From the NCBI GenBank assembly GCA_014529385.2, contig CM043971.1, forward strand, positions 27,011,769 through 27,075,768: 64,000 nt of DNA, in the 5' to 3' direction. Positions 50,061-60,947 of the stretch are shown here, piece after piece; position 1 is the stretch's first letter, and every line of letters starts with the position of its first letter. The DNA comes from Adiantum capillus-veneris (lineage: Eukaryota; Streptophyta; Polypodiopsida; Polypodiales; Pteridaceae). The notes beneath the pieces are model-generated. The model ran no database searches. It was not told where the DNA came from and worked only from the letters and a program-made list of their open reading frames with translations. The position numbers and the translations under genes were made by a program.

Positions 50061-51153
50061 ACACATCCTTAACTTCATGTAAGAGATCCTCAATAAATTC
50101 TCGATTTGTCTCTTTATGTTTATCCCCAGATTCTATTTAATCTCATTAGCAAACACAAGCAACGTCTCACACTCTTATTTAAGTCACCTTATCAATTCCA
50201 TTGCCAAAACTAGATTTAGAATCTCTTTCTTTCCACAAAGAGTGTGGCTTATCATCATCAAATGATTAAAGATATATTTTTCTTTCTTAACAATCAATCA
50301 AAACATGATTTTCAATGATGTAATTGATACCAATGATAACATCATGCATATCAATGTTTATGATATAGAAATCATCGTTATACTTCCGACTCTTCAAAGA
50401 AAAAAAATAAAAAATTCTACTAACTCTTTCGTGAAACTATTATTACCACTAGTTAAGTCCACAAGTCTTTTAACTTCTTGATTTAATTTCAAGTTTAATT
50501 TCTCAATCAATTTGGACGATAAGAAGCAATGAATACTATCCAAATCAATTAACAAATTCAAATTTTAATCTCAACTTCTACGCATAAATTCGATCTCACA
50601 GAAGCTTTCAAAGGACGTATCAAAGACATAAAACATCACAAAGAAGGGGTAGATGACTTACCTTTATCGTACGCATCGCCAAAAGTCTCCAATTGAGTCA
50701 TCTTGGTACGTATTGTCTTATCGGTCACCTTGCTCGAGCATTCGAAAGTCTCGTGGTCGTATTCTCGATATTGAAAGTATAATCCAAATCTATGAGTTCT
50801 TCAATCCACGCTTCTAAATCTTCGCATATCTTTCTTATTCCATCAAACTCTTTAAGCTTAGCCTTTGTTAAGAATGATTTGGTTGTCGCTTCTCCCATAT
50901 CGTCATCGTTTCTTTTGGCGGTACCCCAGTGCCGCCACGATGATTATTGTTTCCAGGTGGATTAGCATGGTTTTCACCTTCATGTTGGCCATCAAGGTCT
51001 ACATAGATATCAAGCTCTTGTGCTGCTTTGCCCCGCAGAGCCTCAGCACGCTCCCGATTTGCAATTTTCAGATCTTCTCATAGTCGCCGAATCAGGTCTT
51101 CTTGCTCCTTCATCCTCCTCTCGTATCCTTCCATGTCCAGAATCAACCGCTTG
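50061..51153 (-). pseudogene. gypsy-2 gag and protease, strongly decayed
   Basis: After the primer site the minus strand reads MEGYERRMKEQEDLIRRL and then, past a stop, ERAEALRGKAAQELDIYVDL and HANPPGNNNHRGGTGVPPK, gag-like N-terminal sequence. Further on (50060-50850) no long frame survives; short AT-rich pieces replace the capsid, CCHC and protease. This part is far more damaged than RT and IN. Confidence 0.6.
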
Positions 51154-51166
51154 CTCTGATGCCAAT
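51154..51166 (-). promoter_or_regulatory. primer-binding site of gypsy-2
   Basis: ATTGGCATCAGAGC on the minus strand right after the 5' LTR, close to the iMet-type TTGGTATCAGAGC. Confidence 0.85.
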
Positions 51167-52315
51167 TGTCACGGGAACCGAATAATAGAGATCGATAGCA
51201 AAAGATAGAGAAAGAGATCTTTGTATTGATGAATCTTTGTAGAGTTTTGATACAACAGAGGAGCAAAATATATGGGCGCACTCCGTTGTACGGAGCTCGA
51301 ACCTCCCGACCACCCCCGAGCTTCAATTCGCTTGCATGCAGCGTCTCACTCGCACTCGCACTCGCACTCTCACTCTCACTCTCACTCGCACTCGCACTCG
51401 CACTCGCACTCGCAGAAGAAGAGATCGGTGAATGATCCCCAAACGCACCACCTGTCGTGCTTTTATCCTTCTTTTCCTCGAAAAGCCTGCACGATTTTCG
51501 TACCAAGTATACCTGCGAGAATAATATAAGAACGTGATCGCTAAGCGATCCGTAAAGGTTAGATTTCTATCATGACACTTTACACAGATCCTGTTTCAGA
51601 CATTGATTTCTGCATCGCCTACAAAATAGCCAAAAGAACATACTCGTGCAACCAATTCAACATGATAATCAAAGTAAAAAAGCATAATTATATACCTTCA
51701 TAATCTCAATTTCCATACTCTACCATGAAGAAACAATCCACTTCTTGGTTGATAGTAGGGAGAACTGTATGATATTGTATGTCTGTCTGTCCCTGTGTAC
51801 ACTACACTGCTGGTGTCTTCTATTTGTTTTCATCATAACTTTTACAAACGAACTCAGAACAGAGCGATCCAGGTACTCAAAACGACGGGAATAGGTCTGT
51901 TCTACAAAGCATCGCGGACAGAATTGTAAAAAAACGTCTCTGTTTGGCTAAAAACGCAACTTTTAGGTCGCGACTCATAAAACCTCTATTTTTGGGTATC
52001 CACTACTTTTACAACTTATTTTAAGCCTACCCATGCATTTTAAGCTAAAACACATAAATATAAAACATTGATATTAATAAAAATCTCAATTTTACTGTTC
52101 ATAGACAGATTATCTGTTATTCATTAATCTTTATCAAATCCGTCTTTAGTGTATTATTAAAAAAAAAGAATATATGTTCTCTCTTAATATTTCAACTCAT
52201 TCGTATAAGCTCTATTTAATAGACTATTCAACAATCTTTCAAATCGTGCTAACGAAAGATATGCCCTGCTACATTCTTTTCGACTTTAAGAACTTCAAAT
52301 ATTAGTCCTATTACA
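51167..52315 (-). repeat. 5' LTR of gypsy-2
   Basis: Same termini as the 3' LTR; hexamer array at about 51347-51415. Confidence 0.95.
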
Positions 52316-52678
52316 GATACAAAGACACATCAAGTTGTTCAAGGAAATCGGGAAGGCTAAAAAATATATTGAGCTTCTTGTACCAAAGATTCCATTCCAA
52401 AGATTAGTCAGGTCAATATGTGAGCAAGCATGTTTTGGCACCATGAGGTGGAAACCTGTTGCACTACTGGCACTATAAGAGGCAGCAAAATATTTTTTCT
52501 AGAATATTTAAATGATATAACAATTGTTGCAGCACATGCACAAAGGGTAAGGATTATGGACAAGGAGAGGGAAACTTTGAAAAGAGTAAGGTGGAGATAT
52601 GATAAACTGCTCCAGCCCAATGAATTTATAGACAATAAAATGATGGCAATTTTGCTTATTCCTCCATCAAGGTCATAG
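52316..52678 (+). pseudogene. histone H3 variant core (3' half of split gene)
   Basis: Continues the 46115 frame. It reads IKLFKEIGKAKKYIELL, VPKIPFQRLVRSI, then RWKPVALLAL, a TAA at 52476-52478 where H3 has Gln, EAAKYFF, and after a one-base frame change LEYLNDITIVAAHAQRV and RIMDKERETLKRVRW to about 52606. Canonical H3 has REIRKYQKSTELL, RKLPFQRLVREI, VLALQEAAEAYL, AIHAKRVTIM and ARRIRG at these places. Loop 1 is one residue longer than H3 and carries Trp at the Phe position; both are features of CENH3. Coding-like sequence continues beyond the H3 end to 52678. Confidence 0.82.
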
Positions 52679-54684
52679 GTAGAGGTGAAGATTATAGAAG
52701 TCACCCATGATGTGAATACCAGGGTTAGAGCTGAGCAGGAAAATTGGTGTGCAAAGGAGATGAATAAACTGAAAGAGAAGGAAAAAGCACCAAATGCTAT
52801 AGAAGAAGAGATTAACAACTACCACATTGTTACACACAAAATCATGTCAGCAACAACAAAATTTTATCATCTATAGAGGAAGGATTAATAGTAGATATAC
52901 AACTAGTAGATGGTATAAGAAGACTTGCATAAGATTCTGTGTATATCAATATATTGCGGGATTCAGATGCTCAAATCACAGATTCAATTGTTTATATCTT
53001 CCTAACGTAAGATGCTTTCACCAACTTCAACATATTTTTATTCAACCTTGAGGCTAGAGACTAACAACTAGTAACTGTCTTGTAGTTTGATCAAGAGCCA
53101 GCTATCTGCACAAAGTCATGCAAAAATATATATCTTGAATCCCCAAATTTGTGTCTTTCTCAGAATGAAAAACACCCCTATCGGCACATTCAAGAAGTGG
53201 CTTGCCCATTGCTCAATACTGCATGTAACAACCATAATTTCTCCATATGAGAGCAACCACCCCAATGGAGCCTGGTTTGCATTGAACTTGACAAGCCAGC
53301 TGTCTGGACTCTATACTCAATTCGAGGAACTTATTCATAATTAAAACTGTGAGTATTGATAATTAGAAATTGGTTTTATTTGGATAAAGTATGAAGACAA
53401 TTATTGTGTTGGGTTCATAACAACTTTTCCTACTTGTAGATGCATACAAAGACCGTTGCATGCATATGGAAGGCTACACTGAAATCTAGAGCTATACAAG
53501 TCAAAAATTAAGGAAGTCAAGGTGCCTATACATATGGATGCCAACTCGTGTGGATAGAGGTGCCTCCTCCATGCTGAGTATATATTGCATAGATTTTTTG
53601 CACTAAAGCCATTCATGTAAAAGGTAGGCATTTTTTACAACATTACTATAACATGGTGATTTTTTGGACAAAAATGTGTCTCAGTTTCATTTTGTTTACG
53701 TTTTGTCTTTTGAAGAATGCGTTGGAGAAGTACACCATACATTATATGCACTGATACCATGCCACCCTAATCAAGCATTTGCTTCCAATTTCACATCATG
53801 TGAGCATGGATGCAGAACAAACCCTATTGAATGACCACATTGTAGAGTTAACGATGATTGATGAGGGAGAGAAGCAAATAATTTTCATAAGGTCAGCTGA
53901 GAAAGGACAGGAGCAAGGAAGGGAGGAACTTTTGAGAAGAGAAATGCTACAAAGAGAGAGTTTGACAAGGAGAAAATTCCACATGAGGGGAAGCCCACAC
54001 AGGATCAAGATCACACAGATCAAGGTGTTGGGGGAAAAATAAGGGCTGAAACTCCCTCTGCACTTGAAAGGGTTCAAAAGGAAGAAGATGATGTAGAGAG
54101 AGGGGCTGAGAAGGAACACCCTGACCCTCAAGCACAACACACCTCTCCCACAATTCCACCTGTTGAGCTTGAAAATCAAGAGTCATTTATTCTGGACACA
54201 CAACATATTATAGCACATTAGAAGCTAATTCAGGTGCAATGGAGCCCTCAACACTGGAGACACAAGAGTCTCAAACAACAAAAGAACAAGGGACTGGTGA
54301 GAACAAGCTCAAGGATGTCAACACTAGACAAGACAACTTCCACGGTAGACAAACCCAGTATGGACCTTTGCTAGACATTGACATGATTGTTTTGGTATTA
54401 ACTAATGTAAAAGAATATGAAAGTCAACCTATTGTCTAACTACTTATTTGTTTCCCAAAATGTTTGCAAAGAGTAATTATTTTGGACGTCAACGGATTGT
54501 TGTTGTTTCGGGAGCCGTATGATCCCAACACAGAACTTGTCAACCTATTGAGCTTCAGGATAGGCACTCGCAGAGCCATTGTGTGACTGCGAATCAAGGA
54601 ATTTATACAGTTTCTACTTCCAAGGTTCCGGGTTGTGATATATTCCTGTATACAGTAAAGAAACCTCAATCCCCTTGTAAATAT

Positions 54685-54688
<4 letters not shown>
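52679..54688. repeat. module R, copy beta (rest of repeat)
   Basis: 52892-54688 repeats 33045-34860 nearly base for base. 52679-52891 (VKIIEVTHDVNTRVRAEQEN, then charged helices) exists only in this copy. The exon-like block with IEEGLIVDIQLVDGIRRLA and INILRDSDAQITDS ends at a GTAAGA splice donor (about 53003). Then come the same remnants as in copy alpha, including DAEQTLLNDHIVELTMIDEG at 53810 onward. Confidence 0.88.
54464..54658 (+). pseudogene. NIF/FCP1-like phosphatase fragment, copy beta
   Basis: Same fragment as at 34602-34811 (RVIILDVNGLLLFREPYD), with a TGA after RRAIV and changes FRVVIYS for FWVVIWS. Non-functional. Confidence 0.58.

Positions 54689-54744
<56 letters not shown>
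54689..54744. repeat. (GA)n microsatellite at the right end of module R
   Basis: About 28 units; on the right it meets the RT fragment of a gypsy-1-type element at GATCCTTACTAAACCC. Confidence 0.97.
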
Positions 54745-54747
<3 letters not shown>

Positions 54748-55840
54748 TTACTAAACCCAAAGGTGTTCTCATGGTAGTGAAGTCCCTGATTTCCATAGCT
54801 AGTTGGAACTGATCATACCCTGAGTACAATCCCCCATAGAATATATTTGCCTTCCTGTAAATGCCTCGACAAACTCATATACAACTGGCCATGTACCCAC
54901 ATTTCTGATTGTCACCTTATTTACAGGTTGCATATCTTGAATAAAGCATAAAGAACTATCTTTCTTCGGAACTTTGAACCAGTTTCTTGAATATGAAGCA
55001 CTCCTATACCCACATTTCTGATTGTCACCTTATTTATAGGTTGCATATCTTTATCTTTTCATTAAGAAACTCAATGAGTTATGGCAAATGGGCCTTTGGA
55101 ACCGAAATAGGCCTCAAGTTCCAAGGTACATGAGGGATAGTGACGATCATCTTAGGAGAAACAATCAATGGATCAACACACACTATCTCATGCAGATCGA
55201 ATGCAAAATCCTTTCCATGTTTGGCAAACATTTCTTCAAAGAATATTCTTTCAACCTCTATCAAACCGCCTTGCAACCAATCTTTAACTCCTTCAAAGCA
55301 TCATGTGTAAACTTATGTCCAATCTTGCATGGCTCACAAAGACTAGGTTGCAAAGCAGCTTGATCCATCTTATCCGTACAATCTTTTGGTAGAGGTAATG
55401 CCAGTGGTTTCACTTTCTTTGCCACAAACTTGTACTTGGTTCTCCACTCGTACATCAACACCTTGATAATTTTTCAAATCCTCAATGAATTTTTACATTT
55501 CTATTGAGCATACTTTCACGACCTCACTTCCCATGCCCAAATTGAAATCCATTTACGACCAAATCTTGCATAGTATCCATAAACGAACACTCATCAAGCA
55601 CACCTGTAATGCATTTATAAACTTCTATCAAACCATTGGTCATTAAACCTTTTTGTACACTATTTAGATGTTGTCATTCACCCTGCGTTAAGTCCTCACA
55701 CTTTGTAAAAGCAATAGATCCATAGTCTGTTAATCCTACAAAACTTGTAGAAAAACGTTTTTTTGCATATACATCATTCGAGAACTTTTCTCTTCTTGTA
55801 CCAGTGCTTGGATAAATTTTTTAATTCTTTCCATGTGAAT
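54745..55840 (-). pseudogene. gypsy-1-family RT fragment
   Basis: On the minus strand: KYKFVAKKVKPLALPLPKDC, LQPSLCEPCKIGHKFT, KHGKDFAFDLHEIVCVDP, IPHVPWNLRPISV, IQDMQPVNKVTIRN and SGYDQFQLAMEIRDF then PLGLVRI, ending at the GA array. It parallels gypsy-1 5080-5775 clearly but with substitutions, so it is a separate copy. A 48-bp stretch (ACCCACATTTCTGATTGTCA) is duplicated at 54898 and 55011. Upstream (to about 55840) weaker similarity to the linker region. Confidence 0.85.
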
Positions 55841-56251
55841 ATTAAAGTGTTATGTTTCAATTATTTACATCTCAGATACTTACAATTTTGATGATTTAGT
55901 TTATAATCTTGAGTCAACATTGGCACTTATGCTTCGATAATTCATATTATTTATTGTGTTTGTGAGTGTCAATGGTTATGATTTTGATGATTTATCAAAG
56001 AGTTATATTTTGATGATTTATTTTCTCTTTTGATTGATTTTCTTTTGTAAAGAGTTACAACTTCAATGATTTGATATCATCGATAACTCATGTCAAATCG
56101 TTTTATGATTTATTGTTTCATATCATTTCTTTACATATAGATGTCGAAGAGTTACAATTTTGAGGATTTATCAAAGAGATACATTTTAATAATTTATTTT
56201 CAACTAAAACATGAAAAACTTATGATTTTTTTATCATCATCCATTCTTACA
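55841..56251. other. AT-rich spacer
   Basis: Repeated short words (TTTGATGATTTAT, GAGTTACAATTTTGA) at about 55890-56190 suggest a degenerate tandem repeat. No gene seen. Confidence 0.5.
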
Positions 56252-56550
56252 CTACAACAAAAAAGGTGCCTTCGACGCAGATTTCGATGGGGGACGTTGA
56301 AAAGTACATCGAAATATTCATCCCTGTGAAACCATCGAAATACGCATCGATATCTGCATCGAAAGGCCTTGTTTTTTATGCGTATTTCGACGCCCCTATC
56401 GACGCTAGTTTTGACGGACATATCAGAATTTGTTTTTCTTGAGCAGAGGACAGACAACCTGGCCTGTGCCCAGTGAAAAGATGGACACAGCCACAGCCAG
56501 ACTGACTGTCCTCTGCCCAAGAAAGCGAGCAACACCAAAATCAATCGTGC
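56252..56550. mobile_element. possible CACTA-type transposon end
   Basis: CACTACAACAAAAAAGG at about 56252 matches the CACTA terminal pattern (CACTACAAGAAAA). The next 160 bases are full of TCGA/TTCGACGC words in both orientations (about eight), like the subterminal repeats that bind CACTA transposase. A short inverted pair (GCAGAGGACAG and CTGTCCTCTGC) spans 56441-56517. The opposite end was not found. Confidence 0.4.
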
Positions 56551-56699
56551 TCCCGCACAAATTTTAGCAGAGTTCCCTTCATTTTAACATAAACTCTTTT
56601 TGAAAAAACCATATGTATACGCCTCCTACATGATATCCATGTAGGATCTCACATGAGATTTAAGGCAAATGAAAGAAATGAAACGAACTTTGTGAAAAA

Positions 56700-57140
56700 C
56701 CATAACTAAATTAAAACCATAACCATAACGAACTTCATATATAACGAGCTTTGTGCAAAACCATAAACAAATTAAAACCATAACCATAACCATAACCATA
56801 TTGATCAAAACCATAATGATAACCATAACCATAACCATAAACAAAACAATAACCATAACCATAACCATAAAGTTAAACATAACCATAAACAAAACAGTAA
56901 CCATAACCATGTCTATACAAGAACAATAACCATAACCATAACCATAACCATGTCTATACAAGAACAAGAACAATAACGATAATCATAACCATAACCATAA
57001 CCATAACCATAACCATAAAACAAAACAATAACCATAACCATGTCTGATGAACAACCATAACCATAACCATAAAACAAAACAATAACCATAACCATGTCTA
57101 AACAATAACCATAACCATGTCTGAACAACAACCATAACCA
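56700..57140. repeat. (AACCAT)n hexanucleotide array
   Basis: Dozens of AACCAT/CCATAA units are broken by short inserts such as GTCTATACAAGAAC and AAACAAAACAAT. It is not the plant telomere repeat. Both strands stay open because six is a multiple of three. Confidence 0.95.
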
Positions 57141-59069
57141 TGTCTATACAAAAAAGAGACACAAAGATGTATCTGTGTCTCACAAAACATATATAGAAAT
57201 CTACTGATGACTCCGCGTCACAACTTGCACATAAAAGGACAAGTCACAAAATTAGTATTGATATTACTTCACATATACTTATTTAATTAAATCAACTCAC
57301 ACATATTAACGTCTCACCTCAATCGATCAGCGAGGCTCTAAGGCCTCCCAATCCACAGGCTCTCCTTCAATACTTCATAAATGCCTCTCCGATATCCATC
57401 TGTCTCCTCTTGCCGTGTCGGGGCTCGATGCATTGCAAGATTCTGCATTTATACAAAAACCTCACAATTTAAGAATACATGATTCATCGCGTTTAAAAAA
57501 AAACAATATAGCTAGGATTGGATTGGACACTTACAAATTCATAGCGAAAGGTGTCGAAGCCTCCGCTGCCAAGATGAGATGTATCCCTGGTCATTTGTCG
57601 TACCTCCGCGGCCTGACGCTGATAGCCGTTTTTTCGGCTCTCTGTAATTTCCATAGTGAGTTATCTCACCCTATCAAATCACTCAAACACTGTGGTTACC
57701 CTCACCCTTGCACTGTATATAGGTGGGTGTGAGTTAGGGGACTTTTCCTATATCTCCTTACTGAAATAAAAACCCTCAATTAGCTAGTCATTGGGCTAGT
57801 TGAGCCAAAAAAATAAAAAATATAAAAAAATATAAGTATATTATGGCCCATCTGTATGTAAATATTTCTTTGAATATAGGGCCTAAATAAATGATTTTTT
57901 CATAATTATTTTGGTATTTATTTAAATATTTCTACTTAGGTGTGTGTTATTTATGCTCTGTACATTGCCTCACCATTACCACAATTTTTCTTACCATTTT
58001 TTCATACTCTTTATTCCATATAGAAATATTTTCATGTAAGATTCTCTTATATTTGGTGTAACTCCACCCCAACAAAAATCCAAAAAAAAAAACTAGTTTT
58101 ATTTATGTGTATATTTTTTCACTATTGTGATTTTTCCCTTCCTACATCTATTTTGTTTTTTTTCTAAAAAATTAGAACACCAAAAATATTTATCTTTTTA
58201 TGGTAGCCTCATAATGAGAGAGATTTCTTTTGACCCCTTTATATTTTTTCCACTTATATTATTTATATTTGACATGTACATATTTTTTAGACCCCTCAAT
58301 ATTTGATTTTCTTAATTGTACTATTCACTTATATCATGATCTCAACGCTATCTTCAATTATAGACCTACCAAATAAGGTCAAGGGTAGGTGGCATGCATA
58401 CATGCACTATGGGGGGCTCACTCTTGGAGGTATTCAAAAGAATCATCCAAAGAAGGACCCCACAAGGACCTTGTGCAGTGGAAAAAAACGATCGATTTTC
58501 CTAAATTTTTAAAAGTCACTTGTTTTTCAAATTTGAAAAGGTGATACAAACAAAAGTTGTAGCTCCTAGGCTGAGCTTTTGCCTCAAATTTTTTCATATT
58601 TTTTTGAGCTACGAGCTGTGAGCTATGATTTTATTAGTGGACCCCAGTTTTCCCATGCTATGCAGCCACACTCTCTCTTCCACTTTATCATTTTCCTCTT
58701 TCACACACACTTCTCCACTCATCATCCCCACCTCTCTCACCACTCCTCTCTGCACCCTACTCACCTTCTCCTCAACCTTGAAAAATAAGAGAAACCATGG
58801 TGAACTCATACCTCCCACACACAATTCCATTCCAAAATTGACCACATAGTCTCATTTTTCCTCCTCCAAATTACCCATATCTATCAAAAAAATCACAAAA
58901 TTCAGCCTCTTCTCTTAAAAGACAGCATCATGGTGGTTGATTACTCAACTTCAATTACCTTGTCTCTCAAGGAAGGTCAAGAGTGGAGAAAAAATGTACC
59001 GTCAAAGCTAGTGGACCGTCAACAAGCGTCAAAATTGGCCCTACTCAAGACACTTGGAGCATCAACCTT
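57141..59069. other. spacer without recognised genes
   Basis: AT-rich and poor in coding signal. 57300-57720 is less AT-rich and holds a 105-codon frame (57415-57732) without recognisable similarity. 58650-58860 is C/T-rich. No element boundary seen. Confidence 0.5.
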
Positions 59070-60291
59070 GTAAGAAATCCACCTTTTCTTACCTCTTAAG
59101 AGTTTTTCTTCCTTATTTGTATCCTACATGGATAATCCCATTGTAAATATCCAATTCCATTTGTAAATTAATACTAACTCTACTAACACTAACCCACTAT
59201 GAAAAGTCCTATCACCTCCATTTCTCTCCTCTCTCTTTCCCCACCAACTTCTTGATAATTCCAAGCAAAAGAAATTAGATAAATTGCTAAAAATCTAATC
59301 CAACCATGGTTAGAGGAGTAACCCTAGCCTTCAAAATTGCTATAAAAGGAGGGTGTAGCTAGCACAAAAAGGGGAGAGAAGAAAGAGCACTATGCTATAG
59401 CTTGAGAAGCCAAGCTCAACCTCTTGAGAAGGAGCTCTTGAGTGGAATCTCGTTGGCATTAGGCATATGTATGTGTTGTATTAGGGGTGATTAGCAAGGG
59501 AACTCTATGCCATTGTAAGAGAGAGTGATCATTAAATTGAGAGTAGGAAATCTATCATTTCTCCTACTAGAGTAAGCCCAACATTTGCTGAATCAAGGAG
59601 GGTGAATTTGGACTAAGCATGGATACCTTGTCTCCCTTCCAACGTGAAGGCATGGACAATAATGATGTGTAAGTGTTTTGGTGTTTTATTTAAGTTCTTG
59701 ATAGCTTGTCTCCGGGTATTGTTATCAATTTAGCCATAAATCCCACATGCTGTAAGAGGGCGACAGGGTGGAAAGGACTTCTCTGGCCTTAAGAAAGTGA
59801 TTGGGGTGGCTTTTTTCTTGTGATGTGTTGTGGTGCAATTTACTCAGGCTATGTTGAACAAATACTAATCTCACTTTGATTGGTCATGACAGATTTGTAA
59901 GAAGGCATTAGTGCAACAAGCACCCCTTTCCCCCTTCTCTCTCTTTCTTACATATATATATTTATGTTTGCTTGATCATTAACGATACACTTCAAAGCAG
60001 CCCGAGCACCATCTCTCTCTCTCTCTCTCATGTTTTAGTGTGTGAGAGTGTTCCATTGGTGTTAGGGTTAGTGTAAATTCCTTGCTTGTTTGTGGGTTGC
60101 TCTAACGATTCTCCTCTTTTGCGTCCTAGTTCGCTCTTAAACTAGGTGGTGCCCCTTGTGTAGTTGGGATTTGGCTGTGGGTTTGTTGTTTTGGTTTGTG
60201 TTGTGTTGTGCCCCAGCCCCATTGAGCAGCACGGGAGCCTTGAAGGGTGTCTAGAGGTTGCTCTTCTTGTTGCCCGCCCCGGACCGCCTCA
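59070..60291 (+). repeat. putative 5' LTR of gypsy-4
   Basis: TATA box CTATAAAAGGAGG at about 59339. Right end GGACCGCCTCA at 60291, directly followed by a primer-site-like sequence. A TGTAAGAAAT near 59072 is a reasonable left end (1.2 kb), but without the 3' LTR it is a guess. It contains a short CT run (60012-60029). Confidence 0.5.
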
Positions 60292-60293
60292 AA

Positions 60294-60311
60294 TTGGTGC
60301 CCCCACTGAGG
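60294..60311 (+). promoter_or_regulatory. putative primer-binding site of gypsy-4
   Basis: TTGGTGCCCCCACTGAGG, placed as the primer site is in Tat/Athila-type plant gypsy elements (TTGGCGCC...). Confidence 0.55.
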
Positions 60312-60370
60312 AAAACAACTCGTGTATGTTTTTGTGTAGGATCAACTTTTAGCATAGTCAAGTAGTTTGC

Positions 60371-60823
60371 ATGAATCACGAGAGTTTGTATGATCCTTTC
60401 ATTCCCATTGCAAGGCAAAAGATACACATAATTGTTAGTACTAAGTTGCAATTTCAACGGGTAATTCGTAGGATTTTAGGTCCTCTTAGGTTAGCCGAGA
60501 TAAACACTTCAGTAAATCCTTTTATTTTGCCTCTCATTAGGTACGATATTAGCTTGGACGTCTATATTTTTGTGTTATTTTAAGCATTAGGACATGCATA
60601 GGCCATGGATAATGGCCCAGGAATAGAGGTTTTTTCCTTTCATTTTACTCCACACATTATAATAAAAGTTGCAATTAGTAGAAAGATCCATTTTCAACAA
60701 CGAATGGTATTCATGTTTGGTGCCCAAACAGTAGGAGAAATTCTTGCATCACCAAACCCTGTCATTCTACCTCTCATCAACTACCACACTTCTTTTGATG
60801 TACATGTGTTCATTTTATTTTAA
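60371..60823 (+). pseudogene. leader ORF repeats 1 and 2 of gypsy-4
   Basis: Two frames, 60371-60583 and 60605-60823, are diverged copies of one about 50-residue unit. The first ends FILPLIRYDISLDVYIFVLF and the second VILPLINYHTSFDVHVFILF; both have an upstream FQ...R......EI motif. No known family. They lie between the primer site and gag. Confidence 0.5.
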
Positions 60824-60947
60824 AATGAAGTGCAGCCTGGCAAAATAGTGTGTATGTTTGTTTTTTCTTTGTTCAAGTTGTTATAAGAAACAAAAAAAGA
60901 TCATTTGTTCTAACAGGGAATGTGTGTGCAGTGAAAGTTCAATCCTT

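Larger units (their letters stand above)
46116..52315 (-). mobile_element. gypsy-2, a young chromovirus (Ty3/gypsy with chromodomain)
   Basis: Complete element of 6.2 kb on the minus strand. 5' LTR is 51167-52315, primer site 51154-51166, then gag and PR (decayed), RT, RNase H, IN, chromodomain, purine tract 47271-47280 and 3' LTR 46116-47270. A 5-bp target duplication GATAC lies at 46111-46115 and 52316-52320. The LTRs (1155 and 1149 bp) differ by one hexamer and at least three substitutions that I can see. The coding region has many stops and frame changes. It interrupts a histone H3-like pseudogene. Confidence 0.95.

Noticed and set aside
56700-57140. Telomeric or interstitial telomere repeat
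   Set aside because: The unit is AACCAT, not TTTAGGG/CCCTAAA or TTAGGG.
56626-57183. Minus-strand frames with YGYGYG and MVMVMV, resembling glycine/tyrosine-rich or membrane proteins
   Set aside because: They come from the AACCAT array; every frame of it is open.
58579-58849. Small frames with many H, S and T
   Set aside because: They translate a C/T-rich spacer in several frames; no codon bias or domain.
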